Below, one piece after another: positions 21,231 to 33,214 of a stretch of DNA of 64,000 nt. The position numbers and the translations under genes are program-made. The stretch lies in assembly GCA_023678885.1 (NCBI GenBank), contig CM043001.1, positions 6,980,092 to 7,044,091 of the forward strand, read 5' to 3'. This DNA is from Pogostemon cablin (Eukaryota; Streptophyta; Magnoliopsida; Lamiales; Lamiaceae). How positions within the stretch are numbered: position 1 is the first letter of the stretch; every line of letters starts with the position of its first letter. Below the pieces are notes generated by a model. The model was not told the DNA's origin. It saw nothing but the letters and a program-made list of their open reading frames with translations, and searched no databases.

Positions 21231-23719
21231 TTGGTTTCGTGGTGAAAATGTGATTCATTAGTTTATGTGATTAAATAATTTTATCTGGTTTTAATCACAT
21301 GTTCTTTTCGTGCTTCTTGTGATTTAATTATCGGTGAAAGCATGATATTTGGGTTTGGTATGTCTATGATAATCCATGGAATCCATTTGTACTATCTGCC
21401 TTTTATGTTCATCTAAATACGTCAGTAGATAGGAGTTGTATGTGTGTTTATTACTGTTTGAGAAAGATAGATATAACACACACACCCCTTCACACTCGTC
21501 TGTTTGACGGTGAGTACGACGTGAAAAGTAGTACGACTTTCGCATCTTTGTCGATGATTGTACACGATGGACCAGATTCCCAATCGACCCAGAAAAAAAA
21601 GAGGGAAGACGGTTGATGACGGCGAGCCTCGATGTAGAAGATCAGAGTTGGCGTGAACTGCTGAGAGCAGTTGTCAACGGCAAAGGCATCGTGCCTCAGC
21701 GACGAAAAGAAACGAGGGTAGGAGACACTGTTCATTCGAGGGGAGTATTCCTGTCAACGAACATGGCCGATGCCACGAGTTTGACGATGACTGCTGGACT
21801 CAATCAGCGATGGCGGCAAATGTGGTCTGCTGGATCGAATCGTCAACGGCAAAAGAATGAAAATGCATCCTGGCGAATCGCGATGGAAGATAGGCAGCAG
21901 CGGAAGGGCCAGGCCATGTACGACACTCCTGTCGATCGTGTCTGACGAAGATGGAGCGCCGATGGGTTCCGGTGGTCCTTGCTGTAGACTGATGGAAGGC
22001 CTGGGTGTTTCTTCCGAGCGTGACTGCTGCGATCTTCAGGCGGGTCGATAAGCAGCGGCTGTTGGCGAGCGGCCGGCGGTGGGAGCAGTGGTTTCCAATC
22101 GGGTCTGCAATAGTTTTTGAAGGGGATTTATGGTCGCTGTCGGCTTGATGGCAGAATCGATCTCTTCCGAGACATCGATGGCTGCACGGTGGAATTTACT
22201 GGGCGCGACCGCCAGAAACAGCGGCGCAAAGTGACTCTGGTGGGCTGACGGTGCTATCGCCGAGAGCAGCGATGCCGGTGTGTCCTTCCCATGTCTGCTA
22301 CCATGTGCTCGATCGGGTTGCCGGTTGCGGCTGTTGATTTGCAGGGTTTGCTTGGTGGTGATAGGCTTAATGGGTTGTGATCCCTTATTGGGTCAATCCA
22401 TTTAGTTGGGCCCAATTTTAAAAGAATAGGATGTTGGTCTTTTGGGCTCTAATTCTATTTTTTTTGTTTGGGGGCTGCTCATGCTGGGCCTGATTTTGTG
22501 AGGATATGGGCTAGGGAGGGAATGGGGCAGAGGCTATTTTTCTTTGGGCTTGTTGCCTTGATGACCCATTTTCCTTGTTGGACTCATTTACAATGTTGGG
22601 CTCATTTTATATTAATTGCTGGATTTAATAAATTGTGGGATTTTTGTTGGGACAAGTTTATAGCAAAAATTAGCGGGATAAATGGGCTTAATTAATTAAT
22701 TAATTAATGAACTGCTCATATTATGTTGTTGTTGCTTGAGTAGACTGGGCCCATTTAATTGATCCACTTTTTATTATGCAATTAATTATTGTTATACAAC
22801 TGATTAATTGATTTAATTATCAATTATTGTTGTATATGTAAAAGGCATGTTCTATGTGATTTATTTATTTAAATTGCTGTTAATAGAAGCATGTCTAAGA
22901 TGTATATTTTATTTCTGAATATTATATACATGTTAAAAACCCTCGGTAATTAAATAACTAAGTGGGAGAGGGGATTGATAATTAATTCCCGCGGCCTCCA
23001 TTATTAGTTTGTTAGCGATGTGAATAGACTTGCGCGTCGGCATTAGAGCCTTCCTCCCCATCGGATGAGTTTATTCATGGATTGTTGGAACAGACTTCAT
23101 TAAATAATTACGTTTGTAATGTGATGCATATGAACTTGCGCGTTGGCATAGACCTTCCTCCCTATCGGATGAGTTTATATGTGGTTCACTAGTACAAACT
23201 TGTAATTGATGACTGTAGGAAGTTATCCGAGCGCGTGTGTATTTCTCCATCTGTAAGGCACACAAGCTTGGGCCGCGGACTTGGGGTCAAATAATGGTGT
23301 ACACTTAGATGTAAATAATAAGTATCCTCCCCATCGGAGTCACTGCTTTTATTCGCATGGCTAAAGAGGAACCGACTATTAATTATTTTGTCATAAAGTG
23401 AGGTTGACAAATAAAATTAATGGGTAAAACCTTCTCTTGTAAATGTTCGGGTTTATAAATGTCCACACTATCGTGGCTTGCAGACTCACGGTGCTTGAGA
23501 TATCGGTGAATTTTATTTTATATTGTTTTGAGGGAATCAATATAAAAGAATAAAATTCGAAGATTTGATCGGAATATTTATTTGTGATTCTCTGAATTTC
23601 GAATGGTTTTATTTCACTAATTGTTAACTAAAAGACATTATATTTACTTGTCCAAATTAGATGATTAGAAAAGAATCTTGGTTTTGAAAATTACTGCTTA
23701 AGAAAATACATGTATATTC
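21231..23719 (+). other. Noncoding leader of copia copy 1
   Basis: No gag was found where it should be. 21,540-22,340 is GC-rich and contains only short unrecognised ORFs. 22,340-22,700 repeats TGGGCC-type motifs. At 22,990-23,360 a unit with ACTTGCGCGTxGGCAT, GACCTTCCTCCC and ATCGGATGAGTTTAT occurs twice and partly a third time. Confidence 0.6.
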
Positions 23720-26550
23720 TCACAAAGGACGTCTCATGATGCCTATTAAAGTCTCTAGTGAAGAGATGAGAGGTTCATAGAAATATGATGGTCTCATGTA
23801 ACTCTTCGGATACTTGAGTAAATTAAAAGGCAGAAGATCATGGTTGAATTGATGAATGAATTGGAAAAGCTTGGAATAAAAATTGAAAGGGAAACCTAGA
23901 TCAATTTGTTCTTCACAATTTGTCTGGATGTTTTGAGCAAGTTCTACCTGAAATACGAGAGGTTGTATATGGTGAGAAACTTCTAACAAAACATGTGGCA
24001 AAAGAAAGCCATTTTTCATCATGATGTGAACAAGTTTAATATCTTATTTACTAATAGTTTAAACATGATTAGTGATGGCATCTACTGACACGAAGTATGT
24101 AGATACTGGATTCACTAAATGTTTATCACTGAGTAAGGATAAGATTGTTAATAACATGGGTAAAACTACAAAGGTAGTGGCTATTGCAGTGGGAGTTGTT
24201 TATTTATCTCATGATAAAGAATAAACGATTGATTATGAGAAATTGTCTTTACGTACGTTTCATAGAAAGAATTTGATTTCGGTTTCTATGCATTAACGGA
24301 TGGATACTTCATTTCATTTAAATGACATGGTCATAGTAATGAGGAATGAGGCTATAATCCGTTAAAGTACGTTGGTGGATAATATGTAAACTCTTGAATC
24401 ATGCACATCCCACAGATGCAATAAATAGTAATTAATAATGCATCTTCTAATATTAGTAAGAGAAAGGAACCTTCGGAGATGAACTAAAACATACATTTGG
24501 CATCTAAGATTAATTCATTTTACTTAGGTAGGATTCAAAAGTTGATAGCCGATAGACCGTAAGGATTATCTGAAGTGGAAACTATCAAACTTGCGAGTCT
24601 TGCTTGAAAGTAAAAATGATTAACTGCCTTTTCAAGGTTGTGGGGTGCAGAGCCAAAGATATATATGTTGGAATTAGTTCATTCTGATTCAAGCGAACCT
24701 AATATTATCCAGGTGAGAGATGTTTATGAATATTCGAAGATTATACTAGATACCAATATATTTATTTGATGCACTGCATGTCTAAGTTCTTTGATTAATT
24801 CAAGAATTGCAAGGCTGGTACAGTGGAGCGTCATGGAAAATATATTAAGTCATTATGATTTTATCGTGATGGCGAATACCTCTTGGGATAGTTAGGAGCT
24901 ATTAATCAGAAGTTGAGATTAAATCTCAAGTGGACTACACCGGGCATGCCCCAGCTGAATGGTGTGGTGGATAGAAGGAATAAGGCTCTTATGGTTATGA
25001 TTAGATAGATGATGAATTATTTGGAATAATTAATTTCATTTTATGGATATGCCCTAGATACAAAAATTCGTGAAACATTTATCTGTATATGTGATATCCT
25101 AGAAAAATAGAGGGTGATTTATTTAGTCCAAAAGATCGAAGGGTAATTGTTAACACAAACACCAGATTTTTTGGAAAAGGACTATGTAATAAATCACAAA
25201 CCCATGTATGAGTTGTTCTAAAGGAAGTGAGAGGAAAACACAAAGTTAAAGTACCAAGTGTACAAGAGGATATGCCACAAGGTAAACTACAACGCGTGTC
25301 ACGTCTGATACACAATTACATGTAGTGCCTTGTCGTAGTGGGAGGGTTGTATGACAACCCATAAATATATATTTTGAGAGAGTCGTGAGACTTGATCCCT
25401 AGTGAACATGGTATTGTCCCACGGATACGACGTAGCACTACAAGATGAAAATACAGAATCTTAGTAAGTTGCAATGAATGTTGAAATAGAATCTACGGAT
25501 TCTATATTAAGTCTGGGAACTTGTATGACCACTAAATGGTGTAAAAGCCATTGCAAGTGGTCAAAGGAAATAAAAGAGGATCATATGGAAAGGTGAAAAC
25601 CTTGGAAGCAAAGCTTGTTGCGAAAAAGTGTACTCAGAAAGAAATGGTTCGATTATGAGGAAACATGTTCGCTGGTAGCTATGCTTATGTTGATCCGGAT
25701 TCTTTTATTTATTGCTGCTATGAGGAACATCAAATAGATGTCAAAGACAACTTTCCTGATTGGAAGTCTTGAGAAAAACATCTATGTGAAGCAACCAGAG
25801 TGATTCATTGCAAAGTACTAATAGCATTTTGATAGTAAGCTTAAAATTGTCCAGCGATGGACTAAAGCAAGCTTTAAGATCGTTAAGCATCTGTTTTGAT
25901 TAGGTAACCAGTGGCATGGATTTAAATCAATGAGCGGATGAGTCTTGTGTGTTGTAAAGAGTGACGAAAACGTAGTGGTGTTTCTTGTACTATACGTAGA
26001 TAGTATCTTGCTCATTGGAGATAATTAAAGAGTATTATCGGGTGTATGGGTACGGTTAATAAAGCGGTAGAGATGAAGGACTTAAGAAAGGCAAAATATA
26101 TCCTTTTGATCACGGTAATACGGATCACAAGAAAGGATATTATGCTTATCTCAAGTTTCATAAAATGATACAGTCCATACTCGTTTAGCATGTGAATTTA
26201 TCTAAGTGGATGTGTCTTTGAGACACAAAAAGTAGATAAAGAAGATGAAAGCGGTTCCTTATACTTCGGCGAATAAGGAAGCTTAATCTAAGGAATGCTA
26301 TCAACGAAGTTGGATATCTGTTTTGCTGGATGCATGAACAGTGGGTATCAACGTAACCCGAAACAAGAATGATGAACTGTGGTAAGACATATATGAAGTG
26401 CCTGAGAAGGACTGGAAATCATATGTAGACTTACTGAGCAGATTCACTGCTTCTTGTGGATTACGAAGATTTGGATTTTTTAGTCAGATTGGACGGTAGT
26501 AAATTCTCCTCAAAGGTTATGTGTTTAATTTTAGGAAGTAGAGTCATAAT
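23720..26550 (+). pseudogene. Copia copy 1 pol, heavily decayed
   Basis: Fragments in several frames follow copia order. The integrase C-terminal core lies at about 24,880-25,020: YRDGEYLLG, TTPGMPQLNGVVDRRNKAL, with Asp in place of the expected catalytic Glu, then a TAG at 25,006-25,008. RT lies near 25,840-26,030: GLKQALRS, then LVLYVDSILLIG, where the second catalytic Asp of the usual YVDD is Ser (25,993-26,004). Stops and frameshifts occur every few tens of codons. The same TAG is present in the second copy at 62,957-62,959, so it predates both insertions. Confidence 0.8.
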
Positions 26551-26814
26551 GTGGAGGAGTGTTATATAGAAATATATTTCAGACTCCGGACTCCATCATG
26601 GAAAGATGATAAATTGGAGCCTATGAGGCAGCCAAAGTATCTATATGACTCTAGAGACTTCATGATGGACTTTGAAGTGTTTCTAAGTTTGCCCAAGGTA
26701 ATCACAATTTACATTGATGATATTGGTGCAGTTGCAAACTTGAAGAAATCACAAGTCCATAAGGCAATTAAACACATGGAGCGCGAGTACCACCTGTTAC
26801 GAGAAATCGTATGA
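26551..26814 (+). pseudogene. Copia RNase H C-terminal fragment (87 codons open)
   Basis: The longest open piece of this element. WKDDKLEPMRQP, YIDDIGAVANLKKSQ and HMEREYHLLREIV correspond to the end of the copia RNase H, where a His- and basic-rich helix is usual. It is followed at once by a stop. The equivalent piece of copy 2 (61,142-61,396, - strand) is about 85% identical by eye and stops at the same place. It is not expected to be functional on its own. Confidence 0.7.
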
Positions 26815-26960
26815 TGAGGGGAAAGTTGTTATCGCCTAGATTGCATCGGATGATGACCTAATAAACCATTTAAAAGGACCTTAAGGCAAGAGCTTTTAAT
26901 GGTCGTGTAGTGGGAGTAGGAATCAGATGTATGGCAGAAGACATGACAGCATAGTCTTTT

Positions 26961-26975
26961 AGTATATAGGGAGAT
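26961..26975 (+). other. Purine tract before the 3' LTR of copia copy 1
   Basis: TATATAGGGAGAT lies directly before TGTTGG. It is short and interrupted by T but in the right place for plus-strand priming. Confidence 0.65.
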
Positions 26976-28170
26976 TGTTGGATTGTATACTAAAAGTCTA
27001 GCTTTAGTATGAACAATATTATAATAATATTTTAAATGAGAATCATATGATCAAATGATTGCATCTTATAATTTATTTATATGCGTGATGCAATAGTTCA
27101 TTTACTTTATACTGTAGATAATATGTTGTGCGACAACTCGCGAAAGATCATATTATCAGTTTTCTTATAAAGTATAAACAGATGCTCACAACCAAGATAA
27201 ACGGGGACTCTCTATTGGTATGGTTGTAGTGTGGTTCGGTATTAGCTTGTCTTGGCTATTGAATCACATTAGTGCACTTGTGTGTATTGAGCAGGACCGC
27301 TTGAGATCGTTCGACTTATACTGACTTATAGATGAACTTGATCTCTGTTATTATGGAAGTTCGTGCTCTTAATCCCTATATAATAACCTCGACACGTAGG
27401 GCAGTATGTATTTCTTTGATTCATCAATGGGTGAGATTTACATTATTAAATCAACAAACTCGGTGAGTTGGGAAGTAGTGTTGTATCTATGGTCTGCTGT
27501 TGATTGTAGAAGGAAACCATGTCCGTCATAGGTTGATGATGTCCCCTTGAGGAGCTCATAAGGTTTATCATGTAAATCTTGCAAGTGGATTAATTTTCGG
27601 CATGATAAAAAGGTTGAGTGGTACTACTCTCGGATAAGCTATTAATTAATTTGAGTTGTCAGTAACTTAATTAATTAATGGACATTGTATATCTTAAATA
27701 TGGGGAGACCATCGGGCTCATAATAAGAAGGAGCCCAGAACATAATTTGGGATTGGATGGGTAGTGCAATAATAATATTTTTGTGGACTATATTATTATT
27801 ATTGGATTTAATTAAAAACTTTGGGCTAAGCATGGTTAATTAAATTCAATTGAGGCCCAGTCCAATTTCTCCTCCTGGTCCCTGCTGTAGCCCAACTATA
27901 TAAGTCATCTCTGCTCCTGTTAACTCTAAGTCAGTGCCTCATTTGACAGAGAGAAAGAACAGGAGCAGATTGAGAGAATCCTGCGGATTGTTGCCCACAC
28001 AACAGCAGGATTCGACTTGGGACATACAGCAGAAGATTGAGAGTTGGTTCACTGCTGTTCATCCTCTACATCGACCTAGAAGTACGGTAAACACATTTAA
28101 TTGCTTTCGCTGATTGTTTGCCTGAATTCCTAAACGGATCACGTTGAACCACACGATCCAATTGCTAACA
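26976..28170 (+). repeat. 3' LTR of copia copy 1
   Basis: 1,195 bp, TGTTGGATTGTATAC to CAATTGCTAACA; about 38 differences from the 5' LTR and no net length change. TATA motif at 27,897-27,904. Confidence 0.95.
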
Positions 28171-28249
28171 CATACACAGTGTCAGATCAATTTTTCTGAT
28201 TCCTGAATAAAGTGACACACACAGTGTCGGATTGATTTTTCTTATCCCT

Positions 28250-28430
28250 AAATAAAGATGCGCCGATAAATGACTCGTTGAGTCAACACATGACTCGAAT
28301 CACTCCGTGATCCCTGAATAAAAGTGAGCCGACAAGTGACTCATTGAGTCAACACATGACTCGGATCGCCCAGCGGTCCCTAAATAAGGTGAGTCAACAT
28401 ATGAATCGGATCGACTTTCGGCGGTCCCTG
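28250..28430. repeat. ~65-bp tandem units with TGACTC/GAGTCA palindromes in the Tekay LTR
   Basis: Units contain TGACTCGTTGAGTCA (28,271-28,285) and TGACTCATTGAGTCA (28,337-28,351), then ACACATGACTCGGATC and TCCCTGAATAA. A third, shorter unit follows. TGACTCA-like half sites in inverted pairs resemble bZIP binding sites; that role is inferred only. Confidence 0.7.
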
Positions 28431-29611
28431 AAAGAGTGCATATATAGTGGCCGCACACACCATTAGTATCTTATTAATTTTGGGAAAATATTTTTCATGA
28501 TTATGCATGATATGCAGTAAGGGCAATTAAATATGCTTCACAATTCATTTACGACATCCACATCGACATTTAATAAAACAACAAATGAATCTCAAATAAC
28601 ACAGATCCACTTTTGGAACAACTTCACCTCAATCACACAGATACATTTTTAGAATAACAATTTCCCTTGGATCACATTGATCCCTTTTTAGAATAACAAC
28701 TTTATCTTGAATCACACCGATCCTTATAAATAATATCTTCTCAGATCACACATATTTATATTCAATAATTTTCGATCACACAGATCTATATAGGACAATG
28801 ATATTATCTCAAATAACATAAATTCACAACTTGTATCACAATTTATCACAAATAATTTATAAAATAACATTTAGTAGCATATGAATACCTATTTACCTCA
28901 TATCACATAAATCCACAGCGCGTATCACAAATTAATTATAAATAGTTCATAAAGTAATTAAACTAATTACAAATAATTCATAACAGAATTATCACATATT
29001 AATCACAAATAATTCACAAACAACATGTCTATGCGTTGTAGTTGGATCTCTACTTACCTGGACTCCAAATGGTATACTATAAACCTTGTAAAGACAGTAA
29101 CAACTCGTCAATCTCCCATTCCAGCACGCTCCTCCTTTCCTTCCTTTTCTTTCTCTCTCTCTCATCTCTTTCTCTTTTCTCCCTATCCCTCTCTTTTCTC
29201 CGTAAATATTTTTTTATTATTATCCATTACGAATATACGTTTAATACTTAATAACTAAGATATGATATATTTACAAATTAATACACATACATAATATTTT
29301 TTTACTGCTATTATTATTACGAGAACACGTGTGATACTTAATAATTAAGAAATAATGTATTTATACACATAAGATAATTTAATTATATATTCAAATTAAT
29401 GCACTCAAATATTTATGCACTCATATATTCATATATTGTCACCATTTTTATCACGAATGTCTCAAATAAAATTTCAAAATAAATAAAATTTAAAAACAAT
29501 TGTCACATTATTATCTCATAATTGCCACATAATTATCATATAATTATAAAATGCACATAACACAAAATAAGTTATATTGGCACATAAGTAGTGAGAAGCT
29601 CGGGTATCACA

Positions 29612-29622
29612 TCCTCCCTACC
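29612..29622 (-). other. Polypurine tract of the Tekay element
   Basis: On the - strand GGTAGGGAGGA directly precedes TGTGATACCC, the start of the 3' LTR. Confidence 0.8.
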
Positions 29623-29649
29623 ATATAAAAATTCGTCCTTGAAATTTAC

Positions 29650-30880
29650 TTACTTGAAGAGTTCTGGATACTTAGTCATCATCTCATCCTCTCCTTCCCA
29701 AGTAGCCTTCTCCGCTAGTTGGTTCCTCCATAACACCTTAACTAACTGTATCTCTTTATTTCTGAGCGTCTTCACTTCTCGCCGCAAAATCTCAACTGGT
29801 ATCTCTTCATAACTCAAATCTTCTTTCAACTCAACTGGTTCCTGCCTGAGAACATGAGATGAATTCGGAACATACTTCCTCAAAACTGGCACATGAAACA
29901 TGTCATGTACTCTAGACATCGATGCTGGTAACTCCAATTTATAGGCAACACTTCCAACTTTCTCAATGATAGTGAACGGACCAACGTATCTTGGACTGAG
30001 CTTCCCTTTCTTTCTAAATCGCATTATCCCCTTCATTGGAGATACTTTAAAGAATACCTGATCACCCACTTCAAATTCCAACTCTCTCCTCCATTTGTCT
30101 GCATAACTCTTCTGCCGATCCTGAGCAACTTTCATCTTCTCTCAAATACGGGTAACAGCTTCTGACATTTCATGAATCAAGTCTGGACCCAAAAGTTTTC
30201 TCTCTCCAACTTCATTCCAATGTACTAGAGATCTACACTTCCTCCCATACAATGCTTCATATGGAGCCATCCCGATAGTAGACTGATAACTATTGTTGTA
30301 CGAGAATTATATCAAAGGCCAAAATTTACTCCACTGACCTTGAAAATACAACACACATGCTTTGAGCATATCCTCCAAAATATGTATTGTACGTTCTGAT
30401 TGACCGTCTGTTTGTGGATGGAATGTTGTGCATAGCGATCCAGAGAATACGTAGAACAAATAGAAAGAAAATGAGTTGATTTAATCAAACAATCCACAAT
30501 AACCCAAATGGCATCATGACCTTTTATTGTCTTTGGTTATCCAGTGACAAAATCCATAGTGATATTCCCCCACTTCTACTCTAGAATAGATAAAGGCTGC
30601 AAAGTTCATGCTGGTCTCTGATGCTCAGCTTTGAATTGCTGACAAGTTAAACATTGCTCCACATATTGAGCGATATCTCTCTTCATTCCTGGCCACCAAT
30701 AATGTGACTTAAAATCTCTATACATCTTTGTAGCTCCTGGATGTATAGAGTACGGTGCTGAATGAGCTTTTGTCATCACTTCCTTCCGAATGTCGTCCAC
30801 TTCAGGTAGACATAATCGACCTCTATAACGAATCATGCCATCATCTCTTAATTGGAAGTCAGAAGATTTTCCAGAGCTGA
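29650..30880 (-). pseudogene. Tekay integrase with C-terminal chromodomain, broken
   Basis: The zinc-binding part is at 30,606-30,836 (HSAPYSIHPGATKMYRDF, WWPGMKRDI, CLTCQQFKAEHQ). The core at 30,310-30,590 keeps MDFVTG and a piece with HPQTDGQSE-like codons, but about 150 bp with the second catalytic Asp is missing and stops are present. The open C-terminal part (29,650-30,135) has YVGPFTIIEKVGSVAYKLEL, a GPY/F module, then IPVEILRREVKTLR and KVLWRNQLAEKATWEGED, a chromodomain of the Tekay/Del type. Such chromodomains are thought to steer integration to heterochromatin. Confidence 0.85.
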
Positions 30881-31065
30881 CATAATTTCTTATCTTGTCA
30901 AAAATTTATCCACCACTTGTCCCTGCCGAATCTTATCCATCAAAGTTGGTCGAAGTGACAAAGCTCCCATCTTTGCTTCCAACTATCTTCCTGAATGATC
31001 TCCACACCCATCCTTTGCAAATCAAGCAACTCTGGTTTCTGTTTTAGAGTCATAGCAGCTACACT

Positions 31066-31470
31066 CTATATTGTCTTTCGGCTCAATGCATCAGCAATGA
31101 AATTATCTTTACCCGGATGATAATTGATCACACAGTCGTAGTCCTTCACTAGTTCCAACCACCTTCTCTGCCTCATGTTCAGCTCTTTCTGAGTAAAGAA
31201 GTACTTCAGTAAAAATCTCACAACGCTCCCCATATAGATAATGCCTCCAAATCTTGAGTGCAAACACCACTGCAGCCAACTCCAAATCATGAGTTGGGTA
31301 GTTCTTCTCGTACTCCCTTAACTCTCTGGATGCATACGCTATCACTTTCCCATTCTGCATCAATACACATCCAAGACCATTCTTTGAAGCATCACTATAA
31401 ACCTTGAAGTTTTCTCTCCGTAGGAATAGTTAAGATCGGTGCTGATGGCAATCGTCTCTTCAATTCCTTA
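31066..31470 (-). pseudogene. Tekay RNase H, with the RT catalytic part deleted
   Basis: Two overlapping frames give KVIAYASRELREYEKNYPTH then, after a frameshift, KELNMRQRRWLELVKDYD and IADALSRKTI, a Ty3 RNase H. Upstream, WTEACEQSFKELKRRLPSAP is the end of the RT connection. Only about 100 bp separates this from the protease, so the RT palm and its active site are gone. Confidence 0.8.
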
Positions 31471-31498
31471 AAACTCTGTTCACATGCCTCTGTCCATG

Positions 31499-33050
31499 TC
31501 AACCACTTTCCAATAATTGATGTGATTTTGCCGTTGATATCACAGGAAATCTGAAGTTCTTCTTAATCCCAACAAAAGTGAACAGTTCTCCTTCCAATGG
31601 TTGAAAAGTGATACTCTTCTTCTGACAATCTATTGTAGCACCGTAATTTGACAGCCAATCCATACCCAATATAATATCATAATCATTCATACTTAACACA
31701 ATCAAATCAGTGAGAAGTTTTCTTCCTTCAATAGGAATACCACAACCACGAAGAAGTTGATTAGTTTGCTTTGACTCACCAGAAGGTATCATCAACTCAT
31801 AATTAGCTTTTATCAAGTTAGATGTTCTACCCAGCTTCCTCACATGCTCAGTGGATACAAATGAATGTGTTGCTCCAGAATAAAATAGCACATATGTAGA
31901 AGTGCCAAAAATAGAAAACTTACCCATGACAACTGAGGGATTCACATCAGCCTCCTCCAGCGTAAAAGTGTACACCCTTGCTGCAGCTCTCCCCTGTTGT
32001 CCTTGCTTCCCTTGCATAGGACATGTAGTAGAAACATTCCCTTTCTCTCCACATGTGTAATAAGTACTAAGAGCAATGCGACACTCCCTACCATGTGGCT
32101 TAGCACAATTAGGACATATAGGTGGTGGCGGCGCTGGTGGCACCTTACTTTGATCGAACTTGGGATGCTTATTTGGTTCTCCTTGTCTCTGTCCTTGCTC
32201 CACTTGAACATTTAATTTCGGCCTCTGAAATGGCATCGGCCTCCTACCGTCTCTCCCAAACTGCTGCACTGGTTTTTGTTGAAATTGACATTTGATAGCC
32301 TGCGCTTGCCTGATCCTCATCTCTGCTTGCTCAGCAATCTGGGCCCTTTCTGCAACTTGTGAGTATGTTGCTCCTTGCAGTCCCATCATACTCACATATC
32401 TGAAAAGCTCAGGCCTTAAGCCTTCCACAAACCTTTCCAGTTTCAGTTCCTCTGTACTCACTATGTGTTCGGCAAGCCTTGACAACTGCTCAAATTTACG
32501 AAGGTAGTCTGTAATGGACATACCTCCCTGCTTCAACTATATAAACTCGTTCAACTTCAATGCTCTCACTAGTGCTGTAAAGTACTTGTTCCTGAATAGC
32601 TCCTTAAACCTCGCCCATGTCATAGTCGTGACATCCTCGACACTTTTAATTATATCCCACCAGTGGCCAGCATTCTCCCGTAACAAGAAAGAAGCACATA
32701 ACACTCTGTCCCCATCTAAAATTCTACTATATTGAAACATGTTCTCTACCGTACGTAAACAATCTTATGCATCCATGGGATCTGCTGCATCCTCAAATAT
32801 CTGAGGGCTCAACTTTCAAAACCTCTCACAAACCATTTCCACACGAATCACCTAACATTGATCTTGATTAACATTAACCTCTGGCTTTTCCCATATCTCT
32901 CTGCTGAATCAGTTGCTGTATTTGTTGAGATTGGCGCTCTATCAGTTCCATCAATCGAGTAATCACCGCATCATGATTATTCCCTTTAGTAGGTACTGCT
33001 TGCTCACTAGCTCTATTCCCTTCAAAACTCTCACCTGTAGCCCTTACCAT
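31499..33050 (-). pseudogene. Tekay gag-protease, broken
   Basis: gag starts at the ATG at 33,050 (MVRATGESFEGN), with a Gln-rich stretch LIERQSQQIQQLIQQ. The frame is lost near 32,870 and regained at 32,740. A TAG at 32,537-32,539 splits the rest. The gag core has WARFKELFRNKYFTALVRAL and LRKFEQLSRLAEHI. The zinc-knuckle region keeps CPNCAKPHGREC followed by CGEKGNVSTTCP. The protease reads LFYSGATHSFVS, with Tyr where the catalytic Asp belongs (DSG in working enzymes), and ends near IILGMDWLSNYGA. A dead copy. Confidence 0.85.
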
Positions 33051-33199
33051 TTTGTCTACTAACTACGAGTCCTACACCACATGACCAATATAATTTATAA
33101 AATACATAACAACACAGAATCAAAATAATACTTACACGCAAGGCTGCGCTCCCAGGGAATGAGCTCATGTACATAGACAGTCTGCAGAACCCAAACCGT

Positions 33200-33211
33200 G
33201 CTCTGATACCA
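33200..33211 (-). other. Primer binding site of the Tekay element (initiator tRNA-Met)
   Basis: On the - strand TGGTATCAGAGC lies three bases after the end of the 5' LTR (33,215). Confidence 0.9.
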
Positions 33212-33214
33212 CTC

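Larger units (their letters stand above)
20021..28170 (+). mobile_element. Ty1/copia-type element, coding-dead (copy 1)
   Basis: An 8,150-bp element with 1,195-bp LTRs (TGTTGG...CAACA ends), an initiator-Met PBS and a purine tract. Its interior is a ~1.7-kb noncoding leader, then heavily broken pol in copia order (integrase before RT before RNase H). The LTRs differ by about 38 of 1,195 positions (about 3%) by eye. The pol decay is far greater than that, and the RT and integrase active sites are altered. A second copy of the same family starts at 59,590. Confidence 0.9.
19514..29611 (-). repeat. 3' LTR of the Tekay element, split by a copia insertion
   Basis: The parts are 19,514-20,020 and 28,171-29,611. 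Together they are about 1.94 kb, against 1.32 kb for the other LTR. Roughly 730 bp present here (19,936-20,020 and 28,171-28,815) is missing there, while about 110 bp near 34,010-34,125 is missing here. The extra part holds a repeat with TGACTC/GAGTCA palindromes (28,250-28,430). A long CT-rich tract lies at 29,140-29,210. Confidence 0.85.

Noticed and set aside
21613..22051. ORFs in the GC-rich leader of copia copy 1 as a captured gene
   Set aside because: No family resemblance, overlapping frames, and no splice or codon evidence.
29025..29258. Ser/Leu/Phe-rich ORFs at 29,025-29,258 and 33,811-34,073
   Set aside because: Translation of the CT-rich tract of the Tekay LTR, present twice because of the LTRs.
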